Source: Thozetella sp. PMI_491 (taxonomy: Eukaryota; Ascomycota; Sordariomycetes; Chaetosphaeriales; Chaetosphaeriaceae). From it: DNA of 64,000 nt. Shown piece after piece: positions 1-13,070 of this stretch (its first letter is position 1; each line of letters starts with the position of its first letter). Where the stretch lies: assembly GCA_021432635.1 (NCBI GenBank), contig MU270049.1, forward strand, positions 188,347 to 252,346, in the 5' to 3' direction. The notes under the pieces were generated by a model that ran no database searches, was not told the DNA's origin, and saw only the letters and a list, made by a program, of their open reading frames with translations. Both the position numbers and the translations under genes were made by a program.

Positions 1-3000
1 GGAACCGACCAGCACGAAGCCAAGTCGATACTGCAGACGCATCAACCGGCATCATCCAAGCCTAGAAACCTCAGATACGCCGGCGCAGGCAAGCCCCATC
101 CAAGGCATGTCGCGCGTGGAGGAGAGCTGTGAAGGAAGAGTTGGGACGGTTGGCTAGTTAGAGTCTCATCAAAATCCGCAGCAGGTAGCGTCCGGAGATC
201 TTGAAACCTAGTCCTCCCAAATGCTGCGCCAGCTGCTAGGGAGCTGATGGAGCTCGCAAGATCGCATGTGCATGTCCCCGCTGTTCATTGCCCATGCTTT
301 CCCTGCCTAAAGTCGTACGAATTCCTGTCCACTTGACCTGTGTGCACACGCATACGCGGAAGGAGCAGCTGGACGATCAATACGTGCCTTATGGCAACAG
401 ATGTTTGGAGTGGGCAAGCGACGACGTTCATTCCCTATCTAGACACAGCCATCCTCCAAGTTCGGTTCATGACCGAGCGACCCCAGAAAAACGACGGACC
501 AAAGTCCAAGGGCGACATGGACATTTCTGGCGCCATGCAGCCCCCAAGGCCTGGGCGATGCTACATTCGAACGCATGTACCTGATCGTGGACCATGGGAC
601 TCGAGGACCCCAGGCGGGGCCGGCTCCTGTACGCGGTCATAGAGGCACGGAGAGGAGTCAAGCCAGCAAGAATGAAAGAGACAAGGGGAAAAAAAAAAAA
701 AAAAGAAAGCGAAGAGGGCTTCCCGGCACGCAAGGTTCGACTCATCCCTCGCTTCGACTCGCTCTACCCAAAGCTAGCCGGCTTCCGGTTCCCTGGCTGT
801 CTGGTCGCACGCTGGGGCTCGTCGGGTTCCGTCTGAAGGGGAGTCGAGAGAGAACAAGCCCCCCGAAGGAACTCTCCCTCCCCCTTGCGATTCACGATGT
901 ACCGGGCTAGGACGGCGGCCAGATTGGGGAGGGGACTGTTGGGGGCACGACCGATTGTCAAATTCGGTGAACCCCCCCGCCAGTCCTGCCGGCGAATGGC
1001 TTCTTCTGGCTCTACCCTGAGCGAGCCTCCGTGCGCAGAAGGGCCACTCAACGTTTTGTGTCTGTTCTCGCCGTTCGGATCCAGGTCGGCCCCGGGCCCT
1101 GATGTAACATGGATGGAGAATAGCAGCATTGGAGCATTGATGCCCCCGACCCAATTCGGTCAACTGAAGGCCACGCGAAGGGGACAAAGGGAACAATACG
1201 GACAGGGATCCTGCATCGACAGATCAACCGAACACGTCTCCCGGATGTTCAAGCGCAGAAGATCACGCCTCAAGAGGGGAGCGTTGCAGACAACAGTCGT
1301 CTGTGCGCTCTCGGAACCTTTTGGTCGCAAGGCCCGCACCTGATACATCATACAGTCTTTGTTAGACGAGGCTTGTCCTGCTCTTGTTTGGCGGGGCAAG
1401 CAATGCCGGGACAATGGATTGTCACTGGCGCGTCCGGGGGAGGAGAGGGGGGAGGGGTGCAGTGAGCCTTTCTTCGTTCGAGAGGCTAGCGCAATCCCGG
1501 GAGCCATGGTTATGCTACCCGCCATCATCAAAGACCTATCAATATTCAACAACCGCATCCATGCAAATTTGGGCCGACGACACTGCAGCCCAAGTTCGTT
1601 CGCGACAGAGAGGCTGCTGAAAGGGGCAGGGCGTGGGCAGGACAGGCGAGAAAAGCAACAGCAGCCGCACAGCCCATATCTTTAGCCTTGCATATAGCTT
1701 GCTCCCGTGGTTGATTGCCGCTAAGCCCACTAAACAAGCGGGCCTGGCGCGAGGTAGGAGTAAGAGAAAAAAGAAATGCCCTTGGGCGCGAGGGAAATGC
1801 CCGATGAACTGGCGGTCAGCTCTCTCGCGCCCGACCCCTTCGACCCTGTCATGCGAGGCGTTCTGGGATCAGGGCTTTAGCGGAATAATGGCGCCGGCAA
1901 CCTTGATCGTAGATCGTGGATCGTGGAAACTGTATCTTTCCCAGCCGGGCCAGCGCATAGCACGGATAGTTGTGAGATATCAAACTGTACGTATGATCGC
2001 TACGTCCCAACTTACCCTTTCGAGAACCTATGATCGACAGCTGGTTCGCTTCGGCTGTGTTGCGCGTAACCCATGGCTTTTTGTCACGAATTTGCAATAA
2101 ACATCCCCGGCTTTAGCTGATCCTGGCCGGCCATGTGTGTCAAAGATACACCGGCCCAAACAAGAGAGGGCGAACCTCCGCCCGAGTCCATGTAATTTAT
2201 CGACCGCCACAGGCGTCTAGACCCGGAGCATGGTCAACTGCTTTGTTGTCGAGGGCGATTATCATCTCTCGGGCCCACAGCCACCCGGCAGTGCTAGCCT
2301 CCAGGACTATCGCTCCCGTATGCCTCATCGGTGAGGCTGGTAGGTCGGTTGTATTGAGACAGTGGTGTTCACCTAGAAGGGTCCGCGCATAACAGATGCC
2401 AGTCTAGGGAGCACAGATGGATTGCTACGGGAAAGGCCGCATCTTCGCAGTGGGAGGAGACATCTGGACCGCAAGGCGGGAGCCGAGCAGGGAAGATCCC
2501 TTGAGCTATAGAAGTCCAGAGAATATGGCCAAGTACTGTCATCTGCCAAAGGCCGAACAATGCCCACCCCCCCCCTCCCTTTTCTTTCTCCCCCATTCCT
2601 CCTTCGTCAGTCATACGTAGCCGGTGAAGTACCTCGCGAGCCATGAGAGACACCTTACCAGGCACTGCTGAGGACAAACGTGAGATGATGGTAGCAGATC
2701 TCCAATCGGCAGGTTTCGATGCTCCTTCCCGGATAAAGCAATTCATGGTGGCGCCCAACCATCCTCCCACTTTCTTCCTGCGTTTGCTCGGCTCCGATGA
2801 GCAAAGTCGGATAGCGACATGCCCCGCCGCCTGGGCATCTTACTTCGAGCCCATCCGTACGTTGGGCTGGTTTTGCGAGGTGGTTACATTTGTCGATCGC
2901 GAGCCGCGGCTGCAAGTTCACTGAGATCCGACGGCCATCCATTTTTAAATACCTTTCGGACTGTGTCGTCAGTGTTCATCGGTCCCTCTGCGATCTAGTC

Positions 3001-5328
3001 AAGTGAGACGATCCATATGTACTCATCTCCTGCAGCGAGCCGCCGGGAGCCTATGGGGAGACATCGAATTAAGCCATAGTCGCTAGCGTGGCCATGGTTT
3101 TTCGACCCCTCACGAAGACAATTGGGGCCCAGAGGAGTGACTCTAGAAGTAAACGAGTAGCTCTTCTCGACTCGGTTTGTTGGTCCTGCATAGTAAGGCG
3201 TAGCCGGGCAGCCGCATCGTGGGGAGCCTAGCACGCTTGGTCGTGTTGGCTCGCCTGGGAGATGTGCAGATCACCTGCGTCGCAAGCCTTGCTGAGGTCT
3301 ATGCTTTGCCAATCGTCAGGCGCCCCGATGGACGAGATTGGCCCACACCATGGGCATGCCCTGCAGGCCACGCCTTCGTTTGCAGAGCCGGTTCTTCAGC
3401 TTTCAGCGAGAGGGCCGAAGGACGGGATGCGACTTGAGAACTGGCGTGTTGAAGAACGTGAGGTCTCCTGCCAGAGTGCCTCATCTAGACACGGCACGCG
3501 CCCATGTACCCCGCGCGACCTTTTTTGGTTGATAGGGGCACTCCCTTGCGGCGACCGGGCAGAAACCCGGTCAGAATGACGAGTTCCCGCCTCCTAGCCT
3601 AGAAATGGACGTCGACGGACTGGAAGATTGTGTGGGAACCCAATGTGGCGGTGAACGGCAGAGGAACAGATCTTGGGTACCAAGCATGCATATCATAGGT
3701 GGCCCGACAAGGCCTCGAGACCTTGTCCTTGTCAGTTCGGGCCAACACTAGATGAGCTCGCCCGTCCATCGCATGCCACCACCGGAGGTACGGTTCGCTA
3801 GGCTGAGGCACTCTCGACAGAGCCAGCCCACCATGGGACGAGCGGGCGGGAGGACAAGCCTCGGCAGCGGCAGCTGACCCGGAGATTGCCATCGAAGCGT
3901 CTACGAAATATAGCATCAATAATAATAATAAAAAGCAATCCTGGGGAAGAAGGGTTGCCGCCTTGGTTTCCGTACCAAGGCATTGTAAATACTAGCGCAG
4001 GTGCGGGTTTGCGGCGCCAATGCAGCCGTCCGCCCATTGGGCTCTTAGTGATGGTCGCCAGGATACGACGGCTGCGATGAGACGGACGGCTCATGCTTGC
4101 AGCCAGAGCGCACAAGCAAGGTAACTAAAAGCAAGAGAATGAGTTGTCAAGAGCTGCCGTGAACCTCTAAAGTGTTTCATCCATGCGCAAACGGATTGCG
4201 CAGAGCGCTACCGACTCTGGTGAATGGTTCCTCCAGGCACGGCCGGCTCGGGCATTAACTCTAAAGCGCCGTGGGGCGTCGCCATTCGCCGGGGCGACGG
4301 TGAGCGAGCAGAAACGCCTGCCCGTGGTCCCGGACATATCCAGATCAAAACTTGACCTGGGCCGTGCTCCAGCTCTCGTGGGCTCACCTAAGACCACAGC
4401 GATGCCCATGCAACAACAGCGGCTTGCTCGGGTGAAAAGGTCCAGCCTCACCTAGGCTAGGTCTCCACCAAATCTGATATTCGGATTATGTTGATGCTCC
4501 CGGTGCCTACGCTGCCTGTGACACTGTATTGCCGTTGATGCGCTCTTTATAAGACGGGAGGGAGGTGCAAACGGGGCGAGATCAATTACTACACGAGCGA
4601 CGTAGAAAGTTTTTGCCTCTGCTACTACGCGCGCTCTTTATCGTGCTGCGTCCAAAGCCAAGGGCAGCCTGTTATTATCGGAGTGGGCCGCGGAGAGCTT
4701 GGGGAGAAATGCCAGGTTAGGGAACCGAGGGGCTGCTCACAAACCGGATCTCCAGGGCGATAGACACATCCGGACGGGTGCCGTAAAAGGGAAGGGAAAA
4801 CAAGGACAGTGACCAGGAAACCCCAAGAGACCGAAGTCTTGAAGGCAGGATTGCACATAACCTGAGGTTGCCTACCTTAATCATCAGTCGTACACCTAGG
4901 TACAGTACAGTGAAAGGCAGGAAGATTTTGGGTTGTGCACTATACGAGACAGGAGTGGTGCCTTCCTCTGGCTAGTGCTCAGAAGCCCTTGCGGGTCCAG
5001 TGTTGTGATTGCTGTCCAATCATTTCATGGAGCCTGAAGAGCTTAGCAGCGCCTGGCGACTTCAACTCTCGGGAAGGGCCGACAACAGGTGGCAGCCTAG
5101 CGCAACCCGGCCAACAGAATAGGGACCTTCTTAGGCATCACAGCAACGCTCGTATTTGTACTTCTTTCTGTCGACAAAGCTTTACTCTTTCACGGGACGG
5201 TGACTTCAACCTCGACAAAATCATTGCCAGTCTGCGTCTCTGTCAAGCTCCTCAAACATTGCAAGGCCGGCCTGAGGATCTGTGGCAACCAGATATCGGC
5301 CACCACCACACAATCCATCGACACCAAA
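1..5328. other. Intergenic region, no gene recognised
   Basis: No reading frame here looks like a protein I know; the open frames are short, overlap on both strands and show no family motif. It contains a run of 16 A at 689-704, a short AAT microsatellite near 3918-3930, a perfect 7-bp inverted repeat with a 6-nt loop (3553-3559 with 3566-3572), and one copy of the GTACAGTAC motif at 4900-4908. The last few hundred bases should hold the promoter and leader of the tubulin cofactor B gene. A heavily spliced gene with very short exons could be missed. Confidence 0.5.
689..704. repeat. Poly(A) homopolymer, 16 nt
   Basis: Sixteen uninterrupted A residues in intergenic DNA, followed by a purine-rich stretch. 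Confidence 0.9.
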
Positions 5329-6561
5329 ATGGCAGACTTGCCACTTCGAATCATTGCAGAGAACGTTGAAGGGGAGCGTAGGATCACGCCATCGTGGAGC
5401 ATCAGCCAACTCAAGACCAAATTAGAGCCCATCACAGGAGTGCCGCCCTCGTCTCAGCAGGTGTATCTGAAGACCTCAACGAACGAAAGGATTCCCATCG
5501 AAGCTGCGGACGAGGAAAACACCCCGCTGTCAAATTTCCCCCTGTCTGCCTACGCGGAACTTCATGTGAGTGCATATGACTTTATCTAGCCCTATGTCCC
5601 ACCCAACCTCCGCCCTAGACGCCATCGAGCAACCCTCTAGATACGGTTGTGATCATCCTCCATACAATAATGCCCTCAGTCGAGCGTATGCAGATACATT
5701 TTGCTCCATCGACTTGAGTGTAGGTCATTCAGCGAGGAGATACGGCGGCAAGCGCACGCTACTGCAGTGCCATGGGGTACAAGTGATGGCGCGGGTTGTA
5801 TCCCATCCTACCACCACACCCTAGACGGGCTACTACTGGCACGTTTTAGTTGACTATTGGTCTTGGGCTTCTGTCTCGGTGTTGTTCCGGATCGACTTCG
5901 ACTATAGGACATTGTTGGAGTTGCGCTTCCTCCTTCTCTGATCTCCCTGATCCTAGTTTGAACGAGCACTATCCGGTCCGTTGGGAGGATTTGTTCACTC
6001 TAGTCGCACTGGAACGCACGGAACGTCATGAACCACAGAGTTGTGAGACAACGAGCTGATGGGTATTAACAGGTTGTCGACATTCGCCCCCCAGGGGCGC
6101 GGCCAAACTACACAGATCTCAGTGGCGTAGATAAGTATGTGATGCCAGACGAGGAGTATGAGAAGAAGACAGACTCGGTGCTTGCCTGGAAAAAGGCACA
6201 GAAGCTAGGACGCTTCGATCCCAACGCACCGAGCCATGAGCAGGCAAAAATTGCCGCCTTCGCCCAGGAAATCGATGCTCGCGGCATTGCTGTTGGCAAG
6301 CGTTGCAGGGTCGGCGGTGAGGATACTCGACGAGGTGAAGTCAAGTACGTCGGCGAAGTGAAGGATATTCCCGGCAGCATTGGCGCTTGGGTTGGTGTCC
6401 AGCTGGACGAGCCGGTTGGGAAAAACGATGGAAGCATTGGTGGTACAAGGTACTGGGGCGAGGAATCCGACCTCAAACGAGGCGTCTTTGTTAGACCAGA
6501 GCGGGTTGAGGTTGGCGACTATCCAATCCTGGATGATCTTGAAGACATGGAGGAGATCTGA
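5329..6561 (+). CDS. Tubulin folding cofactor B (TBCB/Alp11 family)
   Basis: Two exons, join(5329..5565,6073..6561), 241 aa. Cofactor B binds alpha-tubulin after chaperonin release and, with cofactor E, passes it into the tubulin heterodimer assembly pathway in the cytosol. Residues 1-80 form a ubiquitin-like domain (it opens MADLPLRIIAEN), a linker follows, and residues about 150-230 are a CAP-Gly domain with the signature GKNDG at 195-199. The C-terminus is acidic and ends EDMEEI, like the short acidic tails of this family. Length matches fungal Alp11 proteins. The start is the first ATG of the ubiquitin-like frame. The splice joins phase 0 between H79 and V80 and restores the conserved HVVD stretch. 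The intron (507 nt) is far longer than others in this window. Recognition of the family is strong. Confidence 0.93.
5566..6072 (+). other. Unusually long intron of the tubulin cofactor B gene
   Basis: The donor is GTGAGT and the acceptor TTAACAG. At 507 nt it is several times longer than the other introns in the window (53-160 nt). The flanking exons join cleanly in phase 0 with the family's expected sequence, so no internal coding exon is needed. I see no ORF or known RNA structure in it. Confidence 0.8.
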
Positions 6562-9500
6562 TATGATCCGACGTTGAATAGTACACGCAGATAGGAAGCT
6601 GCTCGCCTTGCGGTAGCTTGGCGGGCTTCGTCGAGTCTAATGGCTAAAGCTTCGCCAACAGACCTTGCTTCCTTTCCTACATACCCTCGGTTTCTTTTCT
6701 CCTATGGACACTTGAGGATAGTACTGCGTTCTCAATGCACTGCTTGATGACCAAAGAAGCACCCGGTAGTGCCATGAGCCTCACAACTTACGTGCCAAGT
6801 AGTGCCTGCTACTCCATGGCTCGTTCGTCAGTAGTCCAAGAATGGAACAGTGGTGTGTAGCAGGAATATCTAGTTAGCTGAACTTGACGCGTATGGCTGT
6901 ACTACGATGGGCGCGACAATATGGCAGATAGCAGAGCCTCCACCTCACCTCTATGCCGATGCTTGCTGGCTCGATGTGGATTAGGATGCATCGAAGGTGA
7001 AATGCAGCAAACCCCCTTGAACCGAGTTGCAGCTCCGTAGTAATTATGAATTTAGCGTAGTCCTAGCTCTATGGCGAGCATAGCCACAGCAACCTGATGA
7101 CATTCGTATGCTAAACTGGAGAAGATGGTATTGCCAAATATTGGGCTCTTTCGATGGCCGCGTACGCGACGTATTGTTGACAACCTCGCTTATCGAAATT
7201 AACCCACAGCCGCCTACGGCTTTCTCAACTAAGCAAACATCAAGAGGAACTAGAGGCTCCAGGCCAGCTTCTATCTGGTAACTAACTTGGAGGTGTTGTC
7301 AAGGTCGAGCCAGGAGGCAACCGGAACGAACTTAGCTTTTCTCCGGTTTGGGGTCTATGTTAAAGACGGTCACGATGCTCGCATCGGGGTTAACCTGTTG
7401 AGCAACTGGTAAACGACACGATTTCTTCCTCTCTCTAAGCCAATATGCCTTCCTTGCAAATGGCATCCTAGGTGATACCCGGGGAATAACAACAGGTCCC
7501 CAGTTCTTTAACCTTATCTCGGACGTGCAGACACGGGCCGCACCTCACCATCCAGTTCAGGCCCATCGTAGTCGCCACAAGAGGAGGGTAAGGCCCTGGA
7601 GAGGATCCAAAGAGGGTGTCCTGCCGGCACTTGGTCGGAGAATTCCTGGCTTTCTGGCCACTGATCGCATTCCTGAGATGCAAAGGTGCCAGGGTCTTGC
7701 ATTTAGCCAGGGCTTAGCTGTCAAGGGCCCTGGAACGCTTGGTGTGTGAAGCTCAGACACTAGGCACAACGTTGTAGGAGGCGGATGTATCGCCTAGGGC
7801 GAATCTAGCAAGCGAAGTACTTGAGCCTTTCGAGTCTTTGGACGACGCCGAAGCATCCGGATCTGGGGATAAGAAAGCCTGCCTCCCGAGGAGTAAAGCT
7901 AAACTAACCCGTCGTTGCACCCGGGACCTCGCTCCAAGCCCGCATTTCCCTCTTACTGCCCTCCCCAGCGAAGTGAGAGGTTGTCGAGATGCGGCTTCTT
8001 ACGGAATGCAATTGGATAGCATCAAGGCCGTCTGGGATCCTCCTCTCTCGGAGCATTTAATTCTCCATGGCAGGGGCTGGCTGGATTCGGGCAAACCCCC
8101 AGGCACCCAGTTCTTTTTTACGTGTGGTTGGTGTGGATAGTGTGGAAACGAGTTTGACATCTGAGACTGTGCCGGTAGATCATGGACTAGCAAAAAACTA
8201 AGGGTTGCGGTTGGCCAGGAAGCAGGCGAGCTCAAGGATCGCAGCCACAGAGATGGATGGAAAACGTTTGTTTCGCACCCATCTGCGAATCAACGTGACG
8301 AGCTGGAAGCCACCGCTCTGGAATTGCGATCAACGAGGCAGGACATCTCAACTTTAAGTGGCCGAACTAACATCTTTTATGCATCTTGCCGTCGTCGCAG
8401 TCGCAGTTGGGCGCTCGAACCTCCACTAGAGACCTCTTAAACCCGGATACCGGGCGCGCGAACGGGGGAGAGACGCGGTGCCCGCGCACGATACGTGCAC
8501 GCTCATCTCTTGAGCGCATTGGTCTTGCAAGCTGCTCCACAAGACGGCGAGCGCCTTGACGATGTTTTGAGACGAGGACCCAGGGAATGGGCAAGCCAAG
8601 CTTGTCGTCCCAGCCTCACGGGCCCAACTCGAAGACCGGTTTGACGCAGCACAAGGTTATCGGCAGAGAGCTCAGACCAACTGAGGTAGGAAACAGGGCG
8701 TCATGCTACGGTCGCTCAATGGGGGGTTTGCGTGGCGTGTATGCTCTGTGTTGTATCCCTTGCGTGTATGTGTATCTGTCCGTCACGTATGCCCGGATCG
8801 GGGTTGGAGGCCTTGTGTAGATGTGACACGGCCGACCGGTCGGTATGGAGCCGACTGGGAAACCGCCCCGTCGGGTCGGCCGTTGAGAATGCAATTCGCT
8901 GTCGTGGGTGGGCGGCTGTAGCGGAGAAGGGAACGCGGGTAGGAGGAAAAGAAAGCCCACTTCCCGAAAATGAGGAGAGCAAGTGCGGTTCATCAGTTGG
9001 TTCATCGTAACTACCTTACCTTAGCTACTCCATATCATGTGTAAGGTGCCTGGCGAGCCCCGTCTTTTTCTTCCCTAGGCTGGCCTCGCGATCCCCGTAC
9101 GTGAAGGAGGGGCGCCCAGTAACTTACGAATACAGGGCAGCAGGACGACGGGGGGGGCGCGGTGACGACACGACTACCGTACTAGGTACGAGAGCGCAGG
9201 GCAGGACACGAGGGCACGATCTGTGTGCCGCAACGAGAAAGCATGACTGAAGAGCCAGGCTCAGAGGCCGGGAACGCCTGTTCGGGCGCGTATCGCTTTA
9301 ACAAAGTATGGCGCTAAAACAGGTTTGGCGTCTCAGAACCCCTCCCCAAACGAGGGGACTGCCACCACGTCACCTGCAAAACTGTCTCGGGACGCCCATC
9401 AACCACCACGCTGCCCTGTGCTGCCCTGCCTCGCCCTGCCCTTACCCTGCCCTCGCCTTGACTGCCTCCCCTCGCCCCTTGGCCGCGCGCGCGACCCTAT

Positions 9501-10121
9501 GCGGACGAATCCTTGCACGCTCTGAGCCCGAACAGGCCTTTCCTCCTCTTTCTGCCCGTCAGCTGCCCTAACATCGCTTTTTTGCGAGCCCGGCCCAGCG
9601 TGCCCAGCCCGAGAACCGATGCCATAACAGATCAAACCCTTGGCGGTGGTCCGTCCTCCCCTCTTTGGCGGATACTTCGGAATCATCGTTGCCGCGACCT
9701 CCGTTGCGCGTATTCGCCTATCGACCCCCTCCTCGCCCTTGGTTGATCTGCACACGCAGCCGTTGGCCCTGCGATCTCATCCTTCTCCCCTAACGCCCTT
9801 CGCCATCGCGTATTGCTGGTTGCACTCCACCCCTTCGACTTAGCATACGCTTTTTGGCGACGATCAAGAGCCAAAGAAACAAAGCAGTGCGCGGGTAGAA
9901 GCAGCGGTCCTCTGCCGTCCCGATTGAGATGTGACCCCCCTGTCAGTCGGTCCCCTCCAAACATCCAAGCCATCCAGCCTTTTTTGTCCCCTCCTTTCCC
10001 TCTTTCCCTTTTCTTCCACCGTCCGTCCCGCCTCGCCCATCGATCGTTTCTCCAAACATCCCGCAACCATCTGATCCAGTCGAGTACGTGGCGACGTCGA
10101 CCGTCGTCAGTGCCAGACAAG
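6562..10121. other. Intergenic region, no gene recognised
   Basis: No recognisable gene. The first few hundred bases are presumably the 3' UTR of the cofactor B gene. From about 9300 to 10121 the + strand becomes pyrimidine-rich (long C/T runs around 9985-10020), a composition typical of filamentous-fungal core promoters and leaders; this is probably the promoter/leader of the RING-H2 gene at 10122. Confidence 0.5.
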
Positions 10122-11884
10122 ATGGTTTCGCCGCCGCTGCTGGTCATCGCGGGCGTCCTGTGCGCCGTCGCCGTCGCTGAGGATGCCGCCATCTTCTCCA
10201 TGGCCAATGTCCAGGATTGGCAGCGCGCCTCCACCATGAAGCTCTCCCTCGCCCCCGAGGAGGGCGGTGCAATCCAGGTGTCGTACGATGTCATCCCGTT
10301 AACGACAACCCTGGGTCTCAATCAGACCGAGAGGACGCGAGGGGTAAGCACCCACAAATCGGAAATCCAGAGGCGGAGCGCTGCATTTGACGGTTGCGCC
10401 GCCGCCCGGCAGTCCAGCCGGCTGTCTGGCCGGTGTTAGTGGCGGGAAGTTGGCGCTAACTTGGTCCCAGGCCGTCTACATTCACGGGAATATTGTATCG
10501 GCGACTACCGCCAACTACGTCAACCTCACGAGCCCCGATACCGTCGCCTACCTCTCTTGCGACGACCTATCGAATACCTCCAACATCACGCCGAGCATGA
10601 TGATGACAACTCTAATGAACAACCGACCGAAGGCGATACTCTTGTATACCACCAACGGCGGCTGCTGCGGGATCTCGGGAAGCTCCTCCAGCTTGCCGTA
10701 CCAGACCATCTTCACCATGACGAGCACGGGCGAGGCCTGGGAAGCGCTTAATTGGACGGCCCGAGGCGACGGGTTGATACAGGCGACCATCTCCGGCAAT
10801 GTATCAACGCCGGCCCAGGATAACCAGGACAACCAGGCCGGGAGCAACTCCGCAGTCGCGATGAGCATTCTTTACAGCATCACGGGCCTGATTACTCTCC
10901 TATTCCTAGTCATCATCGCTACTGGTGCCATTAGGGCGCACCGTTATCCTGAGCGCTACGGTCCCCGCTCCGCCTATGGCGGCCGCTCGAGGCAGAGCCG
11001 GGCCAAGGGGATTGCCCGTGCCGTGCTCGAGACGCTCCCGATTGTAAAGTTCGGCGAGTCGAACCCCCCCAAGCCCGACCCGGCCCTCGAGCTGGAGAGC
11101 AACATGCATGCCGCTACGCACGATCCCAACCTGGGTACTCGGCTGTCCGCTATCCCCGAGGAGCCACAACTGGCCCAGCAACGCCAGTCTGGAATGCCGA
11201 CTGTGCAGGAGTCTGGCGCGGGCCATGATGCCCGAAGCGTCTCGGCACCGAGCGAGGCAGCCGCGGGAAGTAGAGCTAACAGCCACGCGGAACCGGCTGG
11301 CGATGAGCATCTGGGCTGCTCCATCTGTACGGAAGATTTCAACGTCGGCGAGGATGTCCGTGTACTGCCCTGTGACCACAAGTTCCACCCGGCTTGCGTC
11401 GACCCGTGGCTGATGAACGTCTCCGGCACATGTCCGTTGTGGTATGCTTGGTCCCCCGCCTCCCCTTCCTTCAGCCCCCCCCCCATAAACTACCTATGAG
11501 TGATGCTGACCTTACCCCAGCCGGCTCGACTTGAGACCACCCGAAGAGCAAGATAACGTCGTGACGCCCGACGACATTTTGCAGGTGCCTCTGCCACCGC
11601 CATTAGACGCCGACGGGAACGAAGTGCAGGACGGCGGCAGCTCGAGTAACCAGGCGAGAAGGTCCTCGCGCCTCCTGGACTTGCACCGCCTAAGGCATGC
11701 CTCAGTCGAAGAGCGAATGGACATACTCAGGCGCCACGTGTCACAGCCACAACAGTCGGGTTCATCACCAGACGGAGATGCAGAAGAACACGGCCGCAGA
11801 GCCCGACTCGCCGATCGACTGCGTGACAAGTTCCGAATCCACACCCGGACCCTACCTGCAGGGTCAGCATCCAGCAGCTCTTAG
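10122..11884 (+). CDS. Membrane-anchored RING-H2 E3 ubiquitin ligase (PA-TM-RING type)
   Basis: Three exons, join(10122..10343,10471..11441,11521..11884), 518 aa. Residues 1-19 are a signal peptide ending in an AVAVA-like site. Residues about 20-200 are a luminal region with several N-glycosylation sequons (such as NQT, NWT) that resembles a protease-associated domain. One membrane helix lies at about 205-229. A Ser/Pro-rich cytosolic stretch leads to a RING-H2 finger: C357, C360, C375, H377, H380, C383, C395, C398. This C3H2C3 spacing is complete only after splicing, because C398 is split by the second intron (TG in exon 2, C in exon 3). The tail is charged and disordered. By family this should be an E3 ligase of endosome, vacuole or Golgi membranes; substrates are unknown. 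The start is the first ATG giving the signal peptide. The PA assignment is by architecture, not strong motifs. Confidence 0.9.
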
Positions 11885-13050
11885 GTGCAGCTGCCGTTGA
11901 AGGGAAAAAGTTGTCTAAGCCAGGTTTAATGTCTGGCTTCGGTAATGCTATTAATGGATGGGACGTACGGATGACATGACGACCTCTTTCTTCTTCAGTG
12001 TCCATTCTAGGGAGGAAAGACAAATTGCCTGCGTGCTCGGTCATTGACGGCCGGAAGAGAGCCCCGGACGAAAGGCTTGAGTCGCACACCCTTTGGGACC
12101 TTTGCTGGTGCTTTTGGGTTGCTTAGACTGGCGTTCTAGAGACGGGATCAAGCTCGTAATGCGGGCTGGGAAGTAATTGCATTGCATGGAGTTCGGCGGC
12201 GCAGTGGACGGCAACGCTGGAGATCCCAGCGCCTAGGCGAGCGCGTACGGCCCAAACTGTTTCTACGCTGGGCGTGCCTAGTTCGTGTGCATACTTAGGA
12301 TACAACAAGATACGAGTGACATAAAGAAAGAAAGCATATAACACCCACAGCAGGCTTCCGCTCTTCTTTCCCGCACCGCTTAAGCAGGATAATTACTGGG
12401 CTTCTGGTGGCACTGAGACAGTCTCAGGGCCAGCCACCATGGCCGTGTTGTCGCTGGCGAGAGACACATCCCCGGCTCCAGCGCGGCGACAAGGTGGGGG
12501 AGGAGAAGCATTCTAGCGCAACAGCATGTCGCGGATGGGTACCCCGTTGAAAGCATGGGTTCCGTGTGGTGTCTTTGCCCTGCCTTAGCCAGGAGGAGGG
12601 TCCCGCGGTCCTCCTTGATTAGGGGAAGCATCTTCGCTGCATGTCTTGGACGTGCGATCAATTTCCCATTTCGGGACTATTGCAGCAGGTCCTGAGATAT
12701 CGCTTTCTGCACAAGGGCTAGAAGGCAGATGCAAGAAGAAGGGATAAGAAGCGATTTTATCCCCCCCCTTCTCCAAAGAAAAACAAAAGAAAAAAAAAGA
12801 GGCCTTAGAGATCACGAGGAACAGAAGGACGTCTGTATTCATGAGATACTTATCCCGCACTACTGGGCAATATGGACGAGGAGGAGGTGGCAGATGAGTT
12901 TGAGCCGCGTATACCACCCCTGTGTCGATCCCGAAGCCTAGTGGCTCGGAGCTTTCCCGAGGCCGTGTCCCCTCCCCCGCCAGAAAGCAGGTGTGCCTGT
13001 GCAGGCCAGGGGGCACCTCGAACCGAAACTATAGATGTGCTGTCCAGCCC

Positions 13051-13070
13051 AGCTCAGCTCAGCTCAGCTC
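13051..13070. repeat. Tandem AGCTC pentanucleotide (four copies)
   Basis: Four perfect AGCTC units followed by a partial unit; simple intergenic microsatellite. Confidence 0.9.

Noticed and set aside
720-760. Possible tRNA B-box (GGTTCGACTC) near 733
   Set aside because: The flanks do not form a T-stem, acceptor stem or anticodon arm.
9813-10121. In-frame extension upstream of the RING-H2 start
   Set aside because: It would place about 100 Pro/Ser-rich residues before the signal peptide, which must be N-terminal.
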